Shown: in pieces, positions 17,686-26,716 of the stretch
Position numbering within the stretch: position 1 is the first letter of the stretch
Layout of the letters: each line of letters opens with the position of its first letter
DNA from: Frondihabitans sucicola
Lineage (GTDB): Bacteria; Actinomycetota; Actinomycetes; Actinomycetales; Microbacteriaceae
Direction of reading: 5' to 3'
NCBI RefSeq assembly: GCF_030296615.1
Contig: NZ_AP027732.1
Span: 186,001-250,000 of the forward strand
Length of the DNA stretch: 64,000 nucleotides
Program-made: the position numbers and the translations under genes
Notes under the pieces: model-generated
Told to the model about the DNA's origin: nothing
Seen by the model: only the letters and a program-made list of their open reading frames with translations
The model's database searches: none

Positions 17686-18846
17686 CTAGGTGGAGGTCCC
17701 CTTGATGGCGCTTGTCATCCGGCGGTGCCAGTCAACGTCGTTCCAAAGCCTGGAGAAGTGCGGTTCGGAGAAGTTCGACGTGCAGATGCCCTCCCAGCCG
17801 AGCGCGAGCGCTTTGGGAATGGCGTACTCCGCAACCGTCTTGACGTAATCCCACGCGGATCGTCCTTCGGGGGACGTGAAATCGTCAAGGAGGATGTGGG
17901 ACCACCCTTCGGTCGTCCAGAGCGGGCGTCCGGCCCTCCGGGCGGTTTCCGCCCATCGGGTCATTTCAGCCCCGAGTAGGCGGTGCCATCGATCTGGGTC
18001 AGGCCAGTACACCTCGTCGAGGCTGTCGACTTGTTTTTGCCAGGCGCCGGGAAACCCGAAATCATCCAGCGCAAAGTTCGTCAGGGCGGCAAAATCCGTC
18101 ACATTACTGGACAGCCAGACGTGTGTCTCGATGAGATCCAGGGACGTGAAGTCGAGGTCGTGCACGGATTCACTGATGGGGGCGAGCGAGACCGTGAATC
18201 GCAGGTGCGGCCATCGCGCTCTGAGCTCGCCAGCCGGCAGGAAGTATTGGGAGATGGCCCTACGTTGCGTTTCGTCCCACGTCCATCCTCCCGTGACAGC
18301 CTGGCCTGGAACATTTGCCGCAGCCTCTTCGGGTTGACCGAAAATGTGCTCGTAGGCTGCGGGAAGCCAATCGGCGAGGGGGAATTCGTTGCAAAGGTCG
18401 ACATATTCGATGACGTCGAGAAGACCACGGTTCTCGAGGAATTGCAGGGTCTCCCGCCACACGCGGCCGAGATCGTTCGGGGTGGTGATCATGAGCCGCC
18501 GATGCTCGTCATCGTCGTTGAACCAGCTGGAAAGGGCCACGGTGACGTTCCTGTCGCGGCACAAGTTCAAGAACTGGGCCAGGGAGTCACCGGGCGCGGT
18601 TACGGGGACCTTGTCACCGTGGGGGCCCCACATGAAGTGATCTGGTTGCGGATGCACCAGAAAAGACTCGCTCGTGTCGCCGTTGATGTCCGCGGCGATC
18701 AGGTGCGGGAACGCGTCGATACGTACGCAGTCGTAGCCCCGTTCGACGAGCTCGTCCAGGATCCCGGCGACGTTCTCATATTCCCGTTGCTGCCCGGTGC
18801 GGCGTAGTAGCCAGGAAAAATCCCACATAGTGATGGCTTTTGGCAT
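17686..18846 (-). CDS. Cellulase-like TIM-barrel glycoside hydrolase
   Basis: A 386-residue single-domain protein of the clan-A type. The pattern of a Glu at the end of strand 4 and another at strand 7 is visible: VDLCNEFP (Glu154, likely acid/base) and LWTTEGWSH (Glu313, likely nucleophile). It resembles the sugar-binding cellulase-like family; no carbohydrate-binding module and no signal peptide are present, so it probably acts inside the cell on imported material. It lies between the GH3 gene (137 bases downstream) and a Gfo/Idh/MocA gene (32 bases upstream). Substrate unknown. Confidence 0.7.
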   Translation of the reverse strand: MPKAITMWDFSWLLRRTGQQREYENVAGILDELVERGYDCVRIDAFPHLIAADINGDTSESFLVHPQPDHFMWGPHGDKVPVTAPGDSLAQFLNLCRDRNVTVALSSWFNDDDEHRRLMITTPNDLGRVWRETLQFLENRGLLDVIEYVDLCNEFPLADWLPAAYEHIFGQPEEAAANVPGQAVTGGWTWDETQRRAISQYFLPAGELRARWPHLRFTVSLAPISESVHDLDFTSLDLIETHVWLSSNVTDFAALTNFALDDFGFPGAWQKQVDSLDEVYWPDPDRWHRLLGAEMTRWAETARRAGRPLWTTEGWSHILLDDFTSPEGRSAWDYVKTVAEYAIPKALALGWEGICTSNFSEPHFSRLWNDVDWHRRMTSAIKGTST

Positions 18847-18878
18847 AACTCTTCATCCGTTTCGGAGAATTGCGGAGG

Positions 18879-19925
18879 TCACTGACGATGAGGCTCACGT
18901 GGTCGACGCGGCGGGCGCCAATCCAGGTTGCGATAGCGGATTGTCTCGGTCAGCCCGCTCTGGAGCGCGAGCGTCGCGGCCTCGGCGATTGCCTGCGCCG
19001 CAAGGCCGTCGCGCAGAGGCGCCGGCACCGGAGTGTCCGCCTCGAGCGCGGCGACGAAAGCTCGGAGGGCTGCCGCATACGTCGGCTGTACGCGCTCGAA
19101 CCACCCGGCGTGCAGGGGGTCGAGCAGGATGCCGTCGCCCTGGTACACGGCGACGTTGCCGCTCCGCTGCCGGCGAGACTCCACGAGCCCCGTCGAGCCC
19201 ATCACCTCGATGCGCTCGTCGTAGCCGTATCCCGTCCGTCGGACGCTGTCGATCTGCACGAGCGCGCCGGAGGGCAGGGTCAGTGTCGCGACCGAGGTGT
19301 CGACATCGCCGAACGAGGCGATCGACGGGTCGACGAGAGCCGACCCCGTGACCGCTACCGACACGGGATCCTGCGCCGTGATCCAGCGCAGCAGGTCGAA
19401 GAAGTGCACGGTCTGGTCGCGCATCTGACCGCCCGAGACTTTTAGGTACTCGACGGGCGGCAGAGACGGCCCGCGCGAGCTCATCTGCACGAGTTCGACG
19501 TCGCCGACGCCGCCGGATGCCACGACGCGCTGGAGAGCGGCGTGGTCGCGGTCGTAGCGGCGGTTGAAGTCGAGGTTGGCAGGTACGCCACTCTTCTCGA
19601 CGTACGCGACCACCTCGTGGGCCTCCGCAAGGCTCGGCGCGATGGGCTTCTCGACCATCACGGCGAGGCCGGCGTCGGCGGCGGCGCGGAGGTGCTCGGC
19701 GTGGGTGTCGGTCGACGAGCCGATGAAGACCGCGTCGATGGCGGCGGGATCGAACACCTCTCCCAGAGAGGTCACGGCACGGGCGCCGTACTTCGACGCG
19801 AGCGCCGTCGCGCGGGCGGTGTCGATGTCGTAGACGACGGCGAAGTCGACGTCGGGGTCGGCGGCCAGGTTGGCGGCGTGGACGGTGCCGATGAACCCGG
19901 CGCCGATCAGGGCGAATCGCTGCAT
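18879..19925 (-). CDS. Gfo/Idh/MocA-family dehydrogenase (2), inositol-dehydrogenase-like
   Basis: A 348-residue oxidoreductase with Rossmann motif GAGFIG (residues 8-13), catalytic-lysine motif VEKP (91-94), FNRRYD (about 118-123) and MRDQTVHFFDLLRW (about 167-180), which hold the usual Lys, Asp and His of the family. Closest in style to inositol 2-dehydrogenase and scyllo-inositol dehydrogenases. It is followed after 37 bases by an isomerase-like barrel, so the pair resembles the dehydrogenase/isomerase pairs of inositol and 3-keto-sugar pathways. Base composition of this gene and the next looks more GC-rich than the surrounding locus. Confidence 0.85.
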   Translation of the reverse strand: MQRFALIGAGFIGTVHAANLAADPDVDFAVVYDIDTARATALASKYGARAVTSLGEVFDPAAIDAVFIGSSTDTHAEHLRAAADAGLAVMVEKPIAPSLAEAHEVVAYVEKSGVPANLDFNRRYDRDHAALQRVVASGGVGDVELVQMSSRGPSLPPVEYLKVSGGQMRDQTVHFFDLLRWITAQDPVSVAVTGSALVDPSIASFGDVDTSVATLTLPSGALVQIDSVRRTGYGYDERIEVMGSTGLVESRRQRSGNVAVYQGDGILLDPLHAGWFERVQPTYAAALRAFVAALEADTPVPAPLRDGLAAQAIAEAATLALQSGLTETIRYRNLDWRPPRRPREPHRQ

Positions 19926-19962
19926 GATGGTGCTTTCTGTGGTGGTGCTCGGGCGAAGGGGG

Positions 19963-20883
19963 TCAGCCGACCAGCGTCGACATCAGGGTGTACATGGCGG
20001 AGGCGACCGCCTGCGGGTCCTGCTCGTTGGCCCTCGTCGAGAACATCTCCGAGCACCACCAGCCGTCGTAGCCGGTCGACTTGATCGCGTCGACCCACTG
20101 CTGCAGCGGGATCGCACCACCGCCGATGACGACGTCGCGGTGGACGTTCTGCTGAGGGGTGTCGTTCTCGCGGTCGAGGTCGAAGCCGTCCGAGAGGTGC
20201 ACGGCCTTAATCAGCTCGACGGGCAGGGCGCGCACCTCGTCGAGGGTGTCGCCTGTCGTCCAGAAGTGCCAGGTGTCGAGGGTGATGCCGACGTTGTCTC
20301 GACCGGCCTCCTCGATGATCGCGAGGGCCTGGCGGCAGCGGTTGAGGCGGGCCCAGGCGAGCGGCTCGAGGTACAGCGAGAGGCCGAACTCACTGGCTAT
20401 GTCGGCCGCGTCGCGCACATTCGCGGCGGTCACGCGGATCGCCTCGGCCTCGTCGAGCCCGAGGGTGGCGCGGTACCGCGTGTCGTCGTCAGCCAACGGC
20501 CCGGCCTTGAAGTCTTTGACGATCCCCCAGTCGACGGGGCCGGTGCACATCTGCACGATCGGCGACCCGACCACCACGGCGATCTCGCACATGCGGCGCA
20601 CCTCGGCGAGATACCCCTCGCGGGCGGCGCCCTGGCGTTCGAGATCCAGGATCGCGCCGAGACCGGTGACCTCCAGACCCTCGAGCAGCGGCGGCAGGCT
20701 CTCGACCGCGTAGCCGGCGTCGAGGTATCGGTAGAGCTTGGGGCTCTGCAACTCGATGCCACCGAAACCGGCGGCCTTCGCGTACTGGATGTCGGTCACG
20801 ACATTGCCGTGGAACGTCGTGGTGACGTTCATGGAGATCTTGGTTGTGGTTGCTGTTCTCGCGGCGTTTTGTAAGGGCATCAT
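19963..20883 (-). CDS. Xylose-isomerase-like TIM barrel (IolE/sugar epimerase-like)
   Basis: About 306 residues. ATG at 20883 is preferred because it overlaps the upstream stop by one base (TGATG); a second ATG follows directly. The barrel shows the metal-ligand pattern of the superfamily: Glu in LYLEPLAW, Asp/His in ITLDTWHFW, His in AVHLSDGF and Glu in WWCSEMFS. A divalent-metal aldose-ketose isomerase, epimerase or inosose dehydratase is therefore possible. Sits directly after the second epimerase gene in a long minus-strand operon. Confidence 0.8.
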   Translation of the reverse strand: MMPLQNAARTATTTKISMNVTTTFHGNVVTDIQYAKAAGFGGIELQSPKLYRYLDAGYAVESLPPLLEGLEVTGLGAILDLERQGAAREGYLAEVRRMCEIAVVVGSPIVQMCTGPVDWGIVKDFKAGPLADDDTRYRATLGLDEAEAIRVTAANVRDAADIASEFGLSLYLEPLAWARLNRCRQALAIIEEAGRDNVGITLDTWHFWTTGDTLDEVRALPVELIKAVHLSDGFDLDRENDTPQQNVHRDVVIGGGAIPLQQWVDAIKSTGYDGWWCSEMFSTRANEQDPQAVASAMYTLMSTLVG

Positions 20884-21788
20884 CACGGCGTTCCTTCTCG
20901 AGGTGCGAGCGGAGGCCAACCGTTTCGCCAGGTGGTGAGGAAGTCGGCGGCCCGGATAGCGAGGTCGTCCTGGGTGGGAGCGAATGATCTCCAGATGGAA
21001 GCGGCGGTGGCGATGCTGGCATTGTCGGCCGTGAACGATTCAAAGCCCAGGAAGCCTTGGTAGTCGACGGCGGCGAGGTCTCGGCGAATCTGCTCCCAGT
21101 CCAGGTGGTCCTCTCCTGGTGCGCCGCGGTCGTTGCCGCAGACTTGCATGTGGAGCAGCCGCGGGCCGGCGTCGAGGATCGCTTGGCTCATCGATTTTTC
21201 TTCGATGTTCATGTGGTAGCTGTCGAGGTTGATTCCGACACCGGCGGCAGGAATAGTGTCAATGACCTCCATCAGCTGCTCGACCGTGTTGATGAGACTG
21301 GTTTCGTACCGGTTCAGCGGCTCCACGGCGAGAGCGACGCCGCGAGTTGCCGCGTAGTCGCCGAGTTCGGTTAAGGATGTTCGGAGCGTGTCGTAGGCAG
21401 CGACTCTTTCGTCCGCGGCGAGTTTCCAGACGCGACCGACCGCGGTGTACATGGGGCCGATGACGAGTTCCGAGCCCTGGGCGACGGCTAGGTCAATGGC
21501 GGATCGGACGTACGCCTTCGTGGTCTCGATCTCGGCGTCGGGAGCGCAGGTCAGGTTGCGTCCGTCGCCGAAGACGGCTCCGACGACGGAGCGGATGCCA
21601 TAGGTCTGGAGCAGGTCGCGGGCGTGCCCTGCGGTCCAATCGGACGCGTTTTCGTAGGCGAGTTCGACGGCGTCATAGCCCCAGGTGGGCAGTCGCGGGA
21701 TGAGTCGGTCGAGTGCGGCATCGGTGAGGGGCGAGTACCACACGAACGTATTGACGGCGATGGGCAGGTTGTCGTTGGTGGCGGTCAT
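20883..21788 (-). CDS. D-tagatose/D-psicose 3-epimerase-like protein
   Basis: A 301-residue TIM barrel with the full metal set of ketose 3-epimerases: Glu156 in AVEPLNRYET, Asp189 in INLDSYHMN, His213 in LLHMQVCGND and Glu250 in GFESF. EPLNRYE and the Arg in NDRGAPGEDH are the signature of the D-tagatose/L-ribulose 3-epimerase group. It would swap the configuration at C-3 of a ketose. ATGA overlap with the gene upstream, TGATG overlap with the one downstream, so part of a tightly coupled operon. Confidence 0.87.
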   Translation of the reverse strand: MTATNDNLPIAVNTFVWYSPLTDAALDRLIPRLPTWGYDAVELAYENASDWTAGHARDLLQTYGIRSVVGAVFGDGRNLTCAPDAEIETTKAYVRSAIDLAVAQGSELVIGPMYTAVGRVWKLAADERVAAYDTLRTSLTELGDYAATRGVALAVEPLNRYETSLINTVEQLMEVIDTIPAAGVGINLDSYHMNIEEKSMSQAILDAGPRLLHMQVCGNDRGAPGEDHLDWEQIRRDLAAVDYQGFLGFESFTADNASIATAASIWRSFAPTQDDLAIRAADFLTTWRNGWPPLAPREGTP

Positions 21789-22639
21789 CGCCTCGTCCTT
21801 CTCGTGTGAGTGTCAGCGGGGAAGTCTTGCCGGGTGAGGGTGCCCAGGTAGGCGCCAGCGTCTTCGACGGCTCGGTCGGGATCCGATTCCGCTTCCGGTG
21901 ATTCGTCTTCGAAGGTGACCCAGCCGGCGAACGAGCGTTCCGCAAGAGTGTTGAGAATGCCAGGGATGTCGACCGTCCCGGTTCCTGTAGCAGCCCAGCT
22001 GCCGTCTACGGCGACATCTTTGATGTGGATATGGTCGATCAGGTCCCACCAGGTGTCGAGGATGCGGGAAGGATCCATGCCGCCGACGGTGATGTGGCCG
22101 ATGTCGGGGGTGAATCGTAGCTTTGTCGGGCTCATGAGATGACCGAGCCGGTCGTAGTCGTCGGCGGTGCGAAAGACGGAACCGGCAGGTGAGTTCGGGT
22201 GGACGGTACAGGTGACGCCCACGTCGGCGGCGCGGTCGGCGATGGCTGCCATGCAGGACACGGCGGTGTCTTGCCGGCGGAACAGGTCGTCCCTGTCCGG
22301 CCCAGGGGTGTTGACGAGGACGATTTTCGAGTCAGGGTATCCGGCGACGGCGCGAATGACTTGATCTGCCTCGACCTTCTCCGCGGGAGTCTCGGTGTCG
22401 TTCCTCCAACTGTGGACAAGGACGATGGCCGCAAGATCCAATCCAGCGGCGTCAAGGCTCGAATGAAGGCCCGATTCTGTCCAGCTCGGTCCGAGCATCA
22501 GCGTCTCGGCCTCGAAGCCAGTGAACCCGGCCCCCTTGGCGACGCGAGTCATGTGGTCGATGTCGCCTCGGTAGCGGTCGCCGGACATTTGCCAGCTGTA
22601 GGTCTGGCAGGCATAGCGGAGAGTGTTGAGATGGTTCAT
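21785..22639 (-). CDS. Xylose-isomerase-like TIM barrel protein
   Basis: A 284-residue member of the sugar phosphate isomerase/epimerase superfamily. HPNSPAGSVFRT, FTPDIGHITVGG, HIHIKDV and GWVTFEDES mark the barrel strands that normally supply metal ligands; the Glu of strand 5 appears replaced (TVHPNSP), as in IolE-like and 3-keto-sugar-acting members. It overlaps both neighbours by ATGA. Function unassigned; it likely acts on an oxidised sugar made by one of the Gfo/Idh/MocA enzymes. Confidence 0.78.
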   Translation of the reverse strand: MNHLNTLRYACQTYSWQMSGDRYRGDIDHMTRVAKGAGFTGFEAETLMLGPSWTESGLHSSLDAAGLDLAAIVLVHSWRNDTETPAEKVEADQVIRAVAGYPDSKIVLVNTPGPDRDDLFRRQDTAVSCMAAIADRAADVGVTCTVHPNSPAGSVFRTADDYDRLGHLMSPTKLRFTPDIGHITVGGMDPSRILDTWWDLIDHIHIKDVAVDGSWAATGTGTVDIPGILNTLAERSFAGWVTFEDESPEAESDPDRAVEDAGAYLGTLTRQDFPADTHTRRTRR

Positions 22640-23418
22640 TCAGTGACTTTCGAGGTGATCCAGCGCTCGACGAGGGTGTTGTACCGGTCGAGTTCTTCCC
22701 AGTGGTGCACGTGTCCACTGTCGGCGAACACGTCGAGGTCGGCGCCAGGGATGTCTCGCTGGATGCGCAAACTTTCGGCTAGGGGAACAAACCGGTCTTG
22801 GCCGCCAGCGGTGACGAGCACAGGGACTGCGACGTCTGGAAGTCGGTCGATGGTGTTGTGGTTGATGCAGGCAGCGACCTGCGAGGCGAAAGACTCGGCT
22901 GTGGTGGACGGCGGATCAGTGCGTGCCGCCTCGAGCTCGTCCAGTCGGCGTTCGAAGCCGGCTGGCGTCCACACGATTGTTTGCAAAAGGCGCGTGAATG
23001 CCGCCTCGGACAAATGCTGGCGAGCGTCGACGAGTGCGTCGAAGATCGCTTTCGAGAAGGGGCCGGTTTCGGCCCAGGTGGCGGTCAAGACGAGACCGTT
23101 GACGAGGTTCGGGTGCCGGAGGGCTAGGTGCTGCGCGATGGCGCCTCCCATGGAGATGCCTACAACGGTGACACGGCCAAGCTTCATCCGTTCGATGAGG
23201 TCCGCGACGTCGTCGGCCATGACGGCAGTGCTGTACGGCCCCGCGGGGTTCGGAGACGGTGACACGCCCCTGTTGTGGACGGCGATGCATCGGAAGCGTT
23301 TCGACCACGAGCGGATGTGCGCCTCCCACGCATCGGCACCCGCGCCGAGACCCATGATGAGCACGAGAGGGTTCCCGGCTCCGCGTTCGATGTGCTCGAG
23401 CGGGACGGTGTCGGTCAT
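22636..23418 (-). CDS. Alpha/beta hydrolase
   Basis: A 260-residue alpha/beta-fold hydrolase with a complete triad: Ser89 in VGISMGG, Asp207 in AGGQDRFV and His235 in DSGHVHHW. HNRGVSPSPNPAGPYST is the cap-entry segment typical of the 3-oxoadipate enol-lactonase/peroxidase-like subgroup. In this locus a sugar-lactone or ester bond is a reasonable target, but that is inference. ATG overlaps the repaired stop of the permease (ATGA), and its stop overlaps the next isomerase gene. Confidence 0.85.
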   Translation of the reverse strand: MTDTVPLEHIERGAGNPLVLIMGLGAGADAWEAHIRSWSKRFRCIAVHNRGVSPSPNPAGPYSTAVMADDVADLIERMKLGRVTVVGISMGGAIAQHLALRHPNLVNGLVLTATWAETGPFSKAIFDALVDARQHLSEAAFTRLLQTIVWTPAGFERRLDELEAARTDPPSTTAESFASQVAACINHNTIDRLPDVAVPVLVTAGGQDRFVPLAESLRIQRDIPGADLDVFADSGHVHHWEELDRYNTLVERWITSKVTE

Positions 23419-24247
23419 CCTTTGAGTCCCCGCTGGCGAATCGCGACTGGATTTGCCGACTGAGCAGGCCGTAGACGATGAGGGGTGGCCAGATCGCGAC
23501 GAAGATCGCGCCGATGAGGTAGCCCCAGAAGGTGGTGAACAGTCCTTGGAATTCCGCCAACCCCAGGGGGACGGTGAAGTTTTGTGAGGATCGGATGTAG
23601 ATCAGGGGGAAGAGGAAATCATTGTAGATCCACAGGGAGTAGATGGTTCCGATGGTGGCGAACGCGGAACGGGTCATCGGCAGAATGACGCTCCAGAGGA
23701 TACGGATGCGTCCGGCGCCGTCGATCATCGCTGCTTCTTCGAGTTCTCGAGGAACGGCCATCATGCTGGCTCGGAGGAACAGGACGGCGAATGGCGCCCA
23801 ACTGAGGTACTGCAGAATCAGCGACAGTTTGGTGTCACTGAGGTTTAGCGCGTTCATCTGCAGGAAGGACGGCAAAGCGATGATTTGCGCCGGGACGAAC
23901 TGCCCGGCGATGAAGATCAGGAAAAGGATGTTCCGTCCCGGGAATCGCAGTCGGGCGAAGGCGTATGCGGCCAGCCCCTCGAGGATCAGGATTCCGAAAA
24001 CGGAGATGACGGTAATGAGGACGCTGTTGCCGAACAGGGTGGCGAAATCGCCTTGTTGCCATGCGTCGACGACGTTCTGCCAGGAGAACGACGTCGGCAG
24101 CTGGAACGGTTTGGCGACGATCGCGTCGGACTTTTTGAAGACGCTCATCGTCAACCACGCCAACGGGGCGAGGATGACGAGGGCGAGTGCCCACAGCCAC
24201 ACGTATGAGACGGACTTGGCGAAGAGGGAGTAGCGGGCGAATTTCAC
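23415..24247 (-). CDS. Sugar ABC transporter permease, MalG type (system 2; frame broken at the C-terminus)
   Basis: About 277 residues after repair. Six membrane segments, with the EAA loop RELEEAAMIDGAGRIRILW. As written, the frame misses its stop and runs on into the alpha/beta hydrolase gene as nonsense (SGDSKDDRHRPARAHR). A fifth C in CCCC at 23428-23431 gives SGGLKG and a stop at 23415, the standard MalG-type ending, and creates an ATGA overlap with the hydrolase start. Works with the permease at 24281 and the binding protein at 25291. Confidence 0.87.
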
Positions 24248-24280
24248 GACACCTCCAAGGGTGGTTGAGGTGCAGGCAGG

Positions 24281-25230
24281 TCAGTCATTTGCGGCGCCTC
24301 CGCGGGTGAGTTTCAGTTGGACGACGGCGATGATCAGCAGAATCAGGAACAGCACCATGCCGACGGCGTTGCCGTAGCCGACCCGGTTGCCGCTGAAAGC
24401 GACGCTGTACAGGTAGGTGACGATGGTGTCGGACGCATGATAGGGCCCACCGGATGTCATGACGTAGACCTGGTCGAAGAGGCGGAATGCGGACACGATG
24501 CCGAGCAGGAACACGACAGACGCCACCGGTCGGATCACCGGGAACACGATCCGCCAGAGGATCGCGGATTGGCTTGCCCCATCAATTTCGGCTGCTTCGA
24601 GCATTTCGGTGTTCACCTGGCCGAGGCCGCTGATGAACATCAAAAGGAAAGCCCAAAGCCCTGAAGCATCATGGTGACGATGACGGTTGGCAGCGCCCAG
24701 GTCGCACTCCCGAGCCAGGGTTGCGCCCAAGCCCCAAGGCCGACGGCGCGGAGGATAGCGTTCAGCAGTCCTTGCGAGGGGCTGAAGATGAAGATCGCCA
24801 GCATGCCAACCGCTATGGTCGAGATGACCATCGGGGCGAAAAACACCAGTTGGAAAAACCGGCCGCCCTTGATACCCGCCGTGATGATCGCCGCGAGAAG
24901 GAACGATCCGAAGCACTGCACGACAACGACGCCGAGAGCGACGAAGAGGTTGTGCAGCACCGAACTCCAAAACAGCGGATCGGTAAAAAGTTCGGTGTAG
25001 TTGCCGATTCCTATGAACTGCGCCTGCGAGAGGTTCAACCCGTCCCAGTCGAAAAAGCTGAGGACGAACGCGAACAGGATGGGGAAGATTTGAAAGGCGG
25101 CGTAGAGGACCCCGGCGGGGAGCACGAGCCCGTAGCCGGCAAGTGTTTCCCGCAACTGGTAGCGGTCCCGACCTGCGACGCGGGTGGACTTTCGAGGGGT
25201 GATGGTGGCGACAATCCCAGTCGATGCCAT
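24281..25230 (-). CDS. Sugar ABC transporter permease, MalF type (system 2; frame broken in the middle)
   Basis: About 316-318 residues after repair. The upstream frame (from ATG 25230) holds the first membrane segments (LAGYGLVLPAGVLYAAFQIFP) and breaks after VIVTMMLQG. The downstream frame resumes at GLWAFLLMFISGLGQ, including the EAA loop EMLEAAEIDGASQSAILW. The break is at CCC 24659-24661 (a fourth C repairs it). The sequence there is also a repeat of GGGCTTT on the minus strand, so loss of one 7-base unit would explain it equally well. No ATPase gene accompanies the system. Confidence 0.85.
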
Positions 25231-25290
25231 GAGGCTCCTTCTTATCCGGGCGGCCGACAGGAATCGGCCGCCCGGAGTGGTGTCAGGGTT

Positions 25291-26667
25291 TTACTTGCTG
25301 AGCTTCGCTTGGGCGGCGACGGTGGCCTGCTCAAGTTGCTGAGCGAGCTGGTCCGGGCTGACCGATCCGCTCATGAGGCCGACGCTGCCTTGCCAGATGT
25401 AACGGGTGTAGATATTGGTGTCGATGGCCTGGTCGTTGAACAACGCGGCGCCCGTCGGTCCGGCATTTGCGCTGAACGAATTGACCTTCGAGAACAGCTT
25501 TTTCAGCAGCGGGTCGGTGACGTTGACCTTGTCGGCGTCGAACTGATACGGCGGTGTGGTGAACTGCCGTCCGGCCCAGTCGACGAGGACGCTGGGCTTG
25601 GTGAAGTACTCGAAGAACTTCTCGACCGCTTCACGGTCAGCATTTTTGGAGGCGATGATCGTGTCGTTGGACAAAGTGACTTCGTTCGCTTTACCTTCTC
25701 CCCCGTTGACGGCCGGAAACAGCATCACGCCGGGATCAAAGGACGGCTTCGTGGTGCGCATGGTCGACAGGAACCAGGAGCCCATCTCGTAGAAGCCGAC
25801 GCCGCCGCCGAGGAACTGGGTGTCCGTGGTGGCCTGGGCTTCGCCGAGGAATCCGCTCGGGAACAGGGGCTTGAATTTCAGGTAGTCCTCGAACGCCTTC
25901 ACGACTTGGTCGTCGGTCCACTTGACGGTGTCGGGAACGCCAGCGACGGTGGTGCGGTTGTACAGCTGCGTCGCCTTCGTCGATCCAAGTCGGCGCTGCA
26001 CAAGGTCGTTGAGGTAGTGGCCGCCTGGCCACTGGTCTTTGGCGCCGATGATGATGGGCGTTCCACCACCTGACTTGATCTCTTTCATCGCCGCGATCCA
26101 GCTGTCGGTGTCGGTGATGTCGGAGGGCGAGATGCTGTACTTCGACAAGACCTTCGGGTTGTACCAAACGGTGTTGCCCACGGTTGCACCGTCGGACAGG
26201 CCCCAAATTTTTCCGTCGAGTTCCGCGCCTGCGGTCGCCCCCGCGAAGGCGACCTTCTTGATCTTGCTGTTGTAGAAGTCCGTCAAATCCATCAGCCGTC
26301 CCGCTTTGGCGAGGTTGTACACCTCGGGCCCGGAGATGTCAGTGGCAAGGCTCGGCGGCCGGCTCGAAGAGAACGCGTTTCGAACGGCCGGCTGATAGGT
26401 GGATCCGCTGGAGGGTTGCACCTGATTGGTGACGCTCACACCGGTCGATTTCTTGAACGCAGCAAAGAGTGCCACCGCGTTCGCTTTGGAAGTGGGGTCA
26501 GACCAACGGTTCATGAAGGTCAACGTTCCGGAGCCGGATGCGCCGCCGGGACTGCAAGCGGTCAGGAGTCCGCCAGTGGCGGCGAGGAGTCCAAGGCCTC
26601 CCGCGCCGCGCAGAAGATTGCGGCGCGAGATCGAGGTCTGCGGAAAGGAAAGAAAGTTGTCAGGCAT
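25291..26667 (-). CDS. Sugar-binding lipoprotein of ABC importer, system 2
   Basis: A 458-residue family-1 extracellular binding protein, complete in one frame. The N-terminus has a twin-arginine signal (SRRNLLRG, residues 14-21), a hydrophobic stretch and the lipobox LTAC (Cys38), so it is likely Tat-exported and lipid-anchored. The mature part starts TLTFMNRWSDPTSKANAV. It is followed by the two permeases of system 2 after a 60-base gap. It is about 40 residues longer than the system-1 protein and clearly a different subtype, so the two importers probably take different substrates. Confidence 0.9.
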   Translation of the reverse strand: MPDNFLSFPQTSISRRNLLRGAGGLGLLAATGGLLTACSPGGASGSGTLTFMNRWSDPTSKANAVALFAAFKKSTGVSVTNQVQPSSGSTYQPAVRNAFSSSRPPSLATDISGPEVYNLAKAGRLMDLTDFYNSKIKKVAFAGATAGAELDGKIWGLSDGATVGNTVWYNPKVLSKYSISPSDITDTDSWIAAMKEIKSGGGTPIIIGAKDQWPGGHYLNDLVQRRLGSTKATQLYNRTTVAGVPDTVKWTDDQVVKAFEDYLKFKPLFPSGFLGEAQATTDTQFLGGGVGFYEMGSWFLSTMRTTKPSFDPGVMLFPAVNGGEGKANEVTLSNDTIIASKNADREAVEKFFEYFTKPSVLVDWAGRQFTTPPYQFDADKVNVTDPLLKKLFSKVNSFSANAGPTGAALFNDQAIDTNIYTRYIWQGSVGLMSGSVSPDQLAQQLEQATVAAQAKLSK

Positions 26668-26716
26668 TGTTCCGTCGCTTCTTTGAGAGGGATTGACAGG
26701 GTGGAGGGGATGGTGG

